Shown in pieces: positions 56,115 through 61,239 of a DNA stretch of 61,239 bases. The notes under the pieces are model-generated. The model saw only the letters and a list, made by a program, of their open reading frames with translations. It was not told the origin of the DNA and did no database searches. The stretch's first letter is position 1. Each line of letters opens with the position of its first letter. The DNA is taken from contig JAYVMU010000070.1 of the NCBI GenBank assembly GCA_043758775.1, positions 1 through 61,239 on the forward strand, in the 5' to 3' direction. The translations under genes were made by a program, and so were the position numbers. This DNA is from JACMMS01 sp043758775 (GTDB taxonomy: Bacteria > Pseudomonadota > Gammaproteobacteria > Burkholderiales > Methylophilaceae).

Positions 56115-57584
56115 ATGCGCAAACCAAAATCACTTAAAGATTTGCTTTTAGTACATGAGCTAATTTTTATTGTGCTCATCATATTGGCAGTAACGGCGGG
56201 CGGCTTTGGTATCTCTTTATGGGATAAATCCTCGCAAGAGTCACAGCGTATTAACCTGCTTATTCAAGAAATCCAGCAAACACGCGGAGATTTATATCGC
56301 CAGATGAAAGAACTGTTTGATGCTTTCTTTTTAGATGATAAAGACGCAATTGCAGAATATGACCAATACACGAAATCTATTGAACAACATTTCACATCAC
56401 TTAAAGAACTTGCTGTTGGTGAAGAGGAATTAAATGCAATCAAAGACTTGCAAAGAAATTACAGAGTTTTTGTAACGGATACTCCCATATTATTTTATAG
56501 CTACCAAGCCTCGCCCGATGCTCATCAAAAAAAATTACTGTATAAAGACATGGAAACAGGCATTTTCAGAAGTTATGAAACAGTATCTGCGCGTACTGAA
56601 AAATTACTCATGCTTAAACAAGGTGAGCTGAGCGCAAAGTTGCATGATTCTAAAAGAACCGCCATTGCCCTGCTCGCCATACCTATTGTGCTAGCAATTT
56701 TGCTATTGTTTTTTTCGCGGATGTTTCTTAAACGCTCAATTGTGCGTCCAATAGATGACATACTTTATGCAACCACCGAAATTAGCCTAGGTCATTTAGA
56801 TCACAAAGCACCAGAAACTGGCGCAGCCGAGCTTGTCACGCTATCCAGCGCCATTAACAAAATGGCGGCAGATTTAAGCTTGAGCCAAGATGCGCTGATA
56901 CGTACCGAAAAACAAGCCGCCATGGGCCTGTTAGTACCAATGTTAGCGCACAATATTCGCAATCCATTAGCTAGCATACGCGCTACTGCACAGGTAGCAG
57001 ATAGCCCAGAGCAAGACTCCGAAACACGTGAAGCGCTACAAGGCATTATGAGTACGGTAGACAGACTAGAACGCTGGACAGGCTCACTACTGGCCTATTT
57101 ACACCCAATTAAGCCCCAGTTAAAAGCAACGCAGTTAAGTCAGATTTTGCAAGGCGCACTTGCGCCATTACGTCAGAGGATTCGTGAGAAATCACTGGTA
57201 GTTAATTTACCGCAAATATTAATACACCACGACACCATACTCACTGACGAGCATCTGCTAGAACAAGCTTTGTATAACTTACTCCTCAATGCGATTGATG
57301 CTTCACCTAAAGCTAAAAAAATTGAAGTGGATATTAGCTTTGATAACGACCAGCTATCTATTGTCATTGCGGATAAAGGCGCAGGCATGCCATTTACACC
57401 TGATCCGCATGCAATCAGCCCAGGCCCTAGCACCAAAAGGTTTGGCACTGGCTTAGGCATACCTTTCGCCTTTAAGGCATGTGAAGTGCTCGGCGGTAAT
57501 TTGCAGTTTAAGCACAACTCGGGTGGTGGCACCCGCATCATCCTGACCTTGCCACGGCATGGTTTAACATCAGCCACCTCTTAA
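56115..57584 (+). CDS. Sensor histidine kinase, orphan
   Basis: Membrane sensor kinase of 489 residues. Two membrane helices (about residues 14-35 and 182-202) enclose a helical periplasmic sensor of about 145 residues. A HAMP segment (RSIVRPIDDILYATTEI) leads to the H-box MLAHNIRNPLASIRATAQ near residue 276, then N-box LLLNAIDASPKAKK, G1 VIADKGAGMPF and G2 GTGLGIPFAFKACE. No response regulator gene is in the window. It starts 16 bases after tonB, so both may be transcribed together. The signal is unknown. Confidence 0.88.
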   Translation: MRKPKSLKDLLLVHELIFIVLIILAVTAGGFGISLWDKSSQESQRINLLIQEIQQTRGDLYRQMKELFDAFFLDDKDAIAEYDQYTKSIEQHFTSLKELAVGEEELNAIKDLQRNYRVFVTDTPILFYSYQASPDAHQKKLLYKDMETGIFRSYETVSARTEKLLMLKQGELSAKLHDSKRTAIALLAIPIVLAILLLFFSRMFLKRSIVRPIDDILYATTEISLGHLDHKAPETGAAELVTLSSAINKMAADLSLSQDALIRTEKQAAMGLLVPMLAHNIRNPLASIRATAQVADSPEQDSETREALQGIMSTVDRLERWTGSLLAYLHPIKPQLKATQLSQILQGALAPLRQRIREKSLVVNLPQILIHHDTILTDEHLLEQALYNLLLNAIDASPKAKKIEVDISFDNDQLSIVIADKGAGMPFTPDPHAISPGPSTKRFGTGLGIPFAFKACEVLGGNLQFKHNSGGGTRIILTLPRHGLTSATS

Positions 57585-57671
57585 GCTAAATCACTAAACC
57601 TTAAATTCACCGGCCTTGCTTTAATATTGCTTGCTTAAACCGCATTTTTTCACAACAATGTTAAAAACCAC

Positions 57672-58139
57672 ATGACAACTATTATGCTTAATCAAACCGT
57701 ACCCAATTTCACCCTGCCAGCTACCAGCGGCAAGCTATTCCAATTGTCAGATTACATAGGTAAAAATCTCGTTATTTATTTTTACCCTAAAGATTCCACA
57801 CCTGGATGTACCACGCAGGGCATGCAATTTCGTGATGCTTATGCTGATTTTGTAGCGCATAACACAGAGATTATTGGTATCTCACGTGACAGTCTAAAAT
57901 CCCATGAAAACTTTAAAGCCAAATTTAATTTTCCGTTTGAATTACTAGCAGATACCGAAGAACTTGCCTGTAGCCTTTTTGGCGTAATAAAAATGAAAAA
58001 TATGTATGGTAAACAAGTACGAGGCATAGAACGCAGCACCTTTATCATTAACGCTGCTGGCTTGTTGGTGCACGAAATCCGTGGCGTTAAAGTAGATGGT
58101 CATGCGCAGGCTGTACTTGAATTAATAAAAGCTTTATAA
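57672..58139 (+). CDS. bcp: Thioredoxin-dependent peroxiredoxin Bcp/PrxQ
   Basis: Reduces hydroperoxides with a peroxidatic cysteine, seen in YFYPKDSTPGCTTQGMQF at about residue 44. In E. coli Bcp a resolving Cys stands five residues on; here that position is Met or Gln, so this looks like a 1-Cys member, with another Cys near residue 98 (ELACSLFGVI) that may or may not serve. ERSTFIINAAGLLVHE is the conserved end. 155 residues. Confidence 0.94.
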   Translation: MTTIMLNQTVPNFTLPATSGKLFQLSDYIGKNLVIYFYPKDSTPGCTTQGMQFRDAYADFVAHNTEIIGISRDSLKSHENFKAKFNFPFELLADTEELACSLFGVIKMKNMYGKQVRGIERSTFIINAAGLLVHEIRGVKVDGHAQAVLELIKAL

Positions 58140-58201
58140 ATTAACCCCATTATTTAAACCTAGTAATTAATTTTTCCAATCTAACTCTATAAGGCGTAAG
58201 C

Positions 58202-59599
58202 ATGGCGAAGAAACAAACTAAGCAAACCAAACTTTTTGTACTAGATACCAATGTATTAATGCATGATCCCTCGAGTTTGTTTAGATTTGAAGAACATGAT
58301 ATTTATCTCCCAATGGTCACCTTGGAAGAGCTAGACAACAACAAAAAAGGTCTGACTGAAGTTGCACGTAATGCACGTCAAACCAGTCGTAATCTAGAAG
58401 AAATCGTCGGCACAGATTTAGTCAACTTAGAGCAAGGTTGCCCACTTGCAATCAAAGGCAATAAACACGTTACAGGTAAATTATTCCTGCAAACTACCCA
58501 AGTAAGTGTCGAACTACCTGGCTTAGCCGGTAGCAAAGCCGATAATCAAATCTTGGGTGTAGTGTTAGATCTGCATAAGCATTACCCGAACCGCCAAGTT
58601 GTTCTAGTCAGTAAAGATATCAATATCCGCATCAAAGCCCGTGCGCTTGGCTTAAGTGCAGAAGACTATTTCAATGACAAAGTATTAGAAGATAGCGATC
58701 TTTTATACTCAGGTATGAAGGAGTTACCCGCTAATTTTTGGGATACACACAGCAAAGAATTGGAATCATGGCAAGAAGCAGGCCGTATGTTTTATCGCAT
58801 TACTGGCCCGTTATGCAAAACTTTCTTAAACAATGAATTTGTATTTTATGAATTTGAAAAACCTTTTCACGCACTAGTTAAAAGCGTAGAAGGCAACACC
58901 GCGGTACTAGAAGTTATACAAGACTTTACCGTGCCTAAACATAATGTATGGGGTATTGTGGCGCGTAACCGTGAACAAAATTTTGCACTTAATTTGTTGA
59001 TGGACCCTGAAGTAGACTTCGTCACGCTACTTGGCCAGGCAGGTACCGGAAAAACTTTGCTCACTCTAGCTGCCGCACTTACGCAAGTGTTAGATACTAA
59101 AGTTTATTCTGAAATCATCATGACCCGTGTCACCGTGCCAGTGGGCGAAGACATTGGCTTTCTACCAGGTACCGAAGAAGAAAAAATGGCGCCGTGGATG
59201 GGTGCTTTAGAAGACAACCTAGACGTACTCAACAAAACGGATGATGATGCCGGTGAATGGGGGCGAGCCGCTACACAAGATTTAATCAGGACACGCATTA
59301 AAGTGAAGTCACTCAACTTTATGCGCGGTCGTACTTTCCTGCATAAATTCTTAATCATTGATGAGGCGCAAAACCTTACGCCTAAACAAATGAAAACCTT
59401 GATTACACGGGCTGGCCCAGGTACAAAAGTGGTCTGTTTAGGTAATATCGCACAAATCGATACGCCTTACTTAACGGAAGGTAGTTCCGGCCTAACCTAT
59501 GTAGTAGATAGATTTAAGGGCTGGGAACATAATGGTCACATCACCTTGTTGCGTGGTGAACGCTCAAGGCTTGCAGATTTTGCAGCTGAAATACTTTAA
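58202..59599 (+). CDS. PIN domain - PhoH-like ATPase fusion
   Basis: Cytosolic protein of 465 residues. The N-terminal PIN nuclease-like domain has LFVLDTNVLMHDPSSLFRFE, VTLEELDNNKKG and SKDINIRIKA with its acidic residues; a PhoH P-loop ATPase follows with VTLLGQAGTGKTLLTLAA near residue 280, IIMTRVTVPVGEDIGFLPGT and FLIIDEAQNLTPKQMKTL (Walker B). Family members are proposed RNA helicase/nucleases. AAGGCG precedes the ATG. Not operon-linked in an obvious way. Confidence 0.95.
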   Translation: MAKKQTKQTKLFVLDTNVLMHDPSSLFRFEEHDIYLPMVTLEELDNNKKGLTEVARNARQTSRNLEEIVGTDLVNLEQGCPLAIKGNKHVTGKLFLQTTQVSVELPGLAGSKADNQILGVVLDLHKHYPNRQVVLVSKDINIRIKARALGLSAEDYFNDKVLEDSDLLYSGMKELPANFWDTHSKELESWQEAGRMFYRITGPLCKTFLNNEFVFYEFEKPFHALVKSVEGNTAVLEVIQDFTVPKHNVWGIVARNREQNFALNLLMDPEVDFVTLLGQAGTGKTLLTLAAALTQVLDTKVYSEIIMTRVTVPVGEDIGFLPGTEEEKMAPWMGALEDNLDVLNKTDDDAGEWGRAATQDLIRTRIKVKSLNFMRGRTFLHKFLIIDEAQNLTPKQMKTLITRAGPGTKVVCLGNIAQIDTPYLTEGSSGLTYVVDRFKGWEHNGHITLLRGERSRLADFAAEIL

Positions 59600-59704
59600 T
59601 GGGTTTCAAAAAACCATTACGGCACTGGCCTTTAAATGGAATAGTTAATTGCCAGTAATTAGTACAAATACTCGTTTTAAAAATCTGCCGTATAAGCATA
59701 CGCC

Positions 59705-60874
59705 ATGAGTAGAGGATTTTATATCTTACTCATCGCGCAGTTTTTATCTGCGTTAGCTGACAATGCCATGTTAATTGCGGCAATAGCGATTTTGCAAAAA
59801 ATGAGCGCACCAGACTGGCATCAGCCGTTACTGTTACAGTTTTTTGTCATTTCTTATATTTTACTCGCCCCTTTTGTTGGCTCGATTGCCGATTCTATGC
59901 CCAAGGGACGGGTGATGTTTATCTCTAATGGCATTAAATTTATAGGTAGTATTTCTATGATGCTAGGCATGCTACCGGTCTATGCTTATGGCATTGTAGG
60001 TATAGGTGCTGCTGCATATTCGCCTGCTAAATATGGCATCTTGACTGAAATGTTACCGCCAGATGCCCTAATTAAAGCCAACGGCTGGATTGAAGGCTCA
60101 ACAGTAGCCGCCATTATCTTAGGCGCTATAGGTGGTGCATTTGCACAAAAAGACGCCATGCTGGCTATGATGATTATTTCTGTACTTTATTTATTAGCTG
60201 CAATATTCAATTACTTTATTCCCAAGCTACCCGTCGATCATAAGGCGTTAAATAATAGCCCTTGGTACATGGTGAAAGACTTTTATCTTTCATTTGTGAC
60301 ATTGTGGCGCGACCCTAAAGGTCAGGTTTCTTTAGCTGTCACCACCTTATTCTGGGGAGTTGGTGCAACTTTACGGCTGGTTGTCATTGCTTGGGCCGCC
60401 TATGCGCTGCATTTTAACCTTGAAAAGTCTACACAACTCATGGCCTATGTTGTATTCGGCGTAGCCGTTGGTTCTGTATTTGCGGCTAAATATATCCGCT
60501 TAGAAAACTCTATTAAAGTGTTACCAGCGGGTGTTGCGATGGGCATTCTAGTATTGGTAATGCAATTTGTTACAGAGTGGCACCTTGCGGCCGCACTGCT
60601 ATTTTTTATTGGCGCACTAAGTGGGTTTTTTCTTGTGCCGCTCAATGCCTTGCTGCAGCATCGTGGTCATCTTTTGATTGGCGCTGGACATTCTATTGCA
60701 GTACAGAACTTTAATGAAAACTTAGGCATTCTATTACTTAGCGGCGCATATACTTTAATGACTAAAGCGGAGTTCTCCATGAATACCATTATTATGATTT
60801 TTGGTTTATTTATCAGTCTTTCGATGAGCGGTATCAATCGCTATTACCGCAAACAGATAGGTGCAGTCCAATAA
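59705..60874 (+). CDS. lplT: Lysophospholipid transporter LplT
   Basis: MFS-type inner-membrane flippase of 389 residues with about 12 hydrophobic segments. The opening MSRGFYILLIAQFLSALADN and the motifs SIADSMPKGRVMFISNG, YSPAKYGILTEMLPP and LRLVVIAWAAYAL are LplT-like. In E. coli it moves lysophosphatidylethanolamine inward for re-acylation by Aas, whose gene is adjacent or fused there; no aas is seen here before the window's edge. Confidence 0.92.
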   Translation: MSRGFYILLIAQFLSALADNAMLIAAIAILQKMSAPDWHQPLLLQFFVISYILLAPFVGSIADSMPKGRVMFISNGIKFIGSISMMLGMLPVYAYGIVGIGAAAYSPAKYGILTEMLPPDALIKANGWIEGSTVAAIILGAIGGAFAQKDAMLAMMIISVLYLLAAIFNYFIPKLPVDHKALNNSPWYMVKDFYLSFVTLWRDPKGQVSLAVTTLFWGVGATLRLVVIAWAAYALHFNLEKSTQLMAYVVFGVAVGSVFAAKYIRLENSIKVLPAGVAMGILVLVMQFVTEWHLAAALLFFIGALSGFFLVPLNALLQHRGHLLIGAGHSIAVQNFNENLGILLLSGAYTLMTKAEFSMNTIIMIFGLFISLSMSGINRYYRKQIGAVQ

Positions 60875-60897
60875 GCTTAGATACTGCATCACTAACT

Positions 60898-60925
60898 AAA
60901 AAGGGCAGAATCATCTGCCCTTTTT
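60898..60925. terminator. Bidirectional rho-independent terminator
   Basis: Perfect 12-base stem AAAAAGGGCAGA / TCTGCCCTTTTT with a four-base loop, between the converging lplT and NADH dehydrogenase genes; serves both directions. Confidence 0.92.
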
Positions 60926-60949
60926 AACATCAGTCATTGCCAGTTAAAC

Positions 60950-61239
60950 TTAGTGTAATTTAACTTGTGGTTCGCTTCTACGGGTGATAATTCTTGCGAT
61001 ATTTTGCAACAACACCGTAATGAAACCATGCAGTGTCATTAAGTGCATCTGATATAGCGATTGATACATCAATCGGGCTATCAGCCCCTCAATATACATA
61101 CTGCTGCCTGAGAGCGCACCCATCAGATTACCAACTGTACTATAACGCCCTAAATTAACTAAAGAGCCGTAATCGCGATAATTATAGATAGGTAAAGTTG
61201 TTTTACCAGCTACGCGATATTTAATAGTTTTAACTAACA
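60950..61239 (-). CDS. Type II NADH dehydrogenase, C-terminal part (gene runs off the right edge)
   Basis: The minus-strand frame from the window end to a TAA at 60950-60952 gives 95 residues. It includes IYNYRDYGSLVNLGRYSTVG, then MYIEGLIARLMYQSLYQMHL and LHGFITVLLQNIARIIT, which match the C-terminus of NDH-2 family flavoproteins: the end of the quinone-side domain and the amphipathic membrane-binding helices. The FAD and NAD domains lie beyond the window. This non-pumping enzyme feeds electrons from NADH to quinone, relevant to NADH made by the formate dehydrogenase. Confidence 0.85.
   Translation of the reverse strand, partial: LVKTIKYRVAGKTTLPIYNYRDYGSLVNLGRYSTVGNLMGALSGSSMYIEGLIARLMYQSLYQMHLMTLHGFITVLLQNIARIITRRSEPQVKLH

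Noticed and set aside
1..61239. TGA read as tryptophan across the genome (recoded genetic code)
   Set aside because: Many intact genes use TGA as stop with overlapping ATGA starts, and all use TGG for Trp.
1..61239. CRISPR array, transposase, prophage or tRNA genes
   Set aside because: Scanned by eye on both strands; no regular spaced repeats, transposase or integrase motifs, or tRNA T-loop patterns were found. A tRNA scan would be decisive.

Overview
The window is a stretch of chromosome from a Gram-negative, moderately AT-rich bacterium, most likely a betaproteobacterial methylotroph of the Methylophilaceae (Methylotenera/Methylophilus type). This rests on a murB-containing dcw cluster, a meso-DAP type MurE, LpxC, a soluble NAD-linked molybdenum formate dehydrogenase (FdsGBA-CD), a DUF3579 protein, and the trxA-rho-rpmE arrangement. 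The taxon is an inference; the gene content is read directly. No tRNA, rRNA, CRISPR array, phage or insertion sequence was seen.

Layout. Left edge (1-1920): slmA; a cold-shock/DUF1294 membrane-protein gene broken by an in-frame TGA; a secreted protein with a His/Asp/Arg-rich tail. From 25.6 kb down to 2.1 kb there is one long minus-strand run: the complete division and cell-wall (dcw) cluster mraZ-rsmH-ftsL-ftsI-murE-murF-mraY-murD-ftsW-murG-murC-murB-ddl-ftsQ-ftsA-ftsZ-lpxC, then a tiny membrane protein, a lytic transglycosylase, an NDUFA9-like reductase and cca. Junctions from mraZ to ftsA mostly overlap or abut. Upstream of mraZ lie a 420-base gene-poor leader (terminator hairpin and a long inverted repeat) and rnpB.

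26.4-34.8 kb is mixed housekeeping: AI-2E-type transporter, DUF2252 protein, monooxygenase-fold protein, pyrC, and the rsmI / lpoA-like / yraN / dolP-like envelope block, DUF3579, TlpA-like thioredoxin. 34.9-40.6 kb holds an unrecognised 503-residue protein with a possible PilZ-like C-terminus, trxA, rho (with a 20-bp inverted repeat between them), rpmE and an ArnT-like glycosyltransferase.

40.7-55.2 kb is a molybdenum/formate module. On the minus strand, fdsG-fdsB-fdsA-fdhD-fdsD and a ModE-type regulator are followed by a decayed OprO/OprP-type porin gene and modA-modB-modC. On the plus strand, diverging from fdsG, lie moaA-mobA-mobB-moeA. Together these import molybdate, build and insert molybdopterin cofactor, sense the metal, and make a formate dehydrogenase that gives NADH from formate, the last step of C1 oxidation in a methylotroph. 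The right end carries tonB, an orphan sensor kinase, bcp, a PIN-PhoH protein, lplT and the 3' end of a type II NADH dehydrogenase gene.

The most notable observations are the two broken genes, whose interruptions are all TGA (two at probable Trp positions), the palindromic fds/moa divergent promoter, and the long hairpin between trxA and rho. No wholly new multi-gene system was found.
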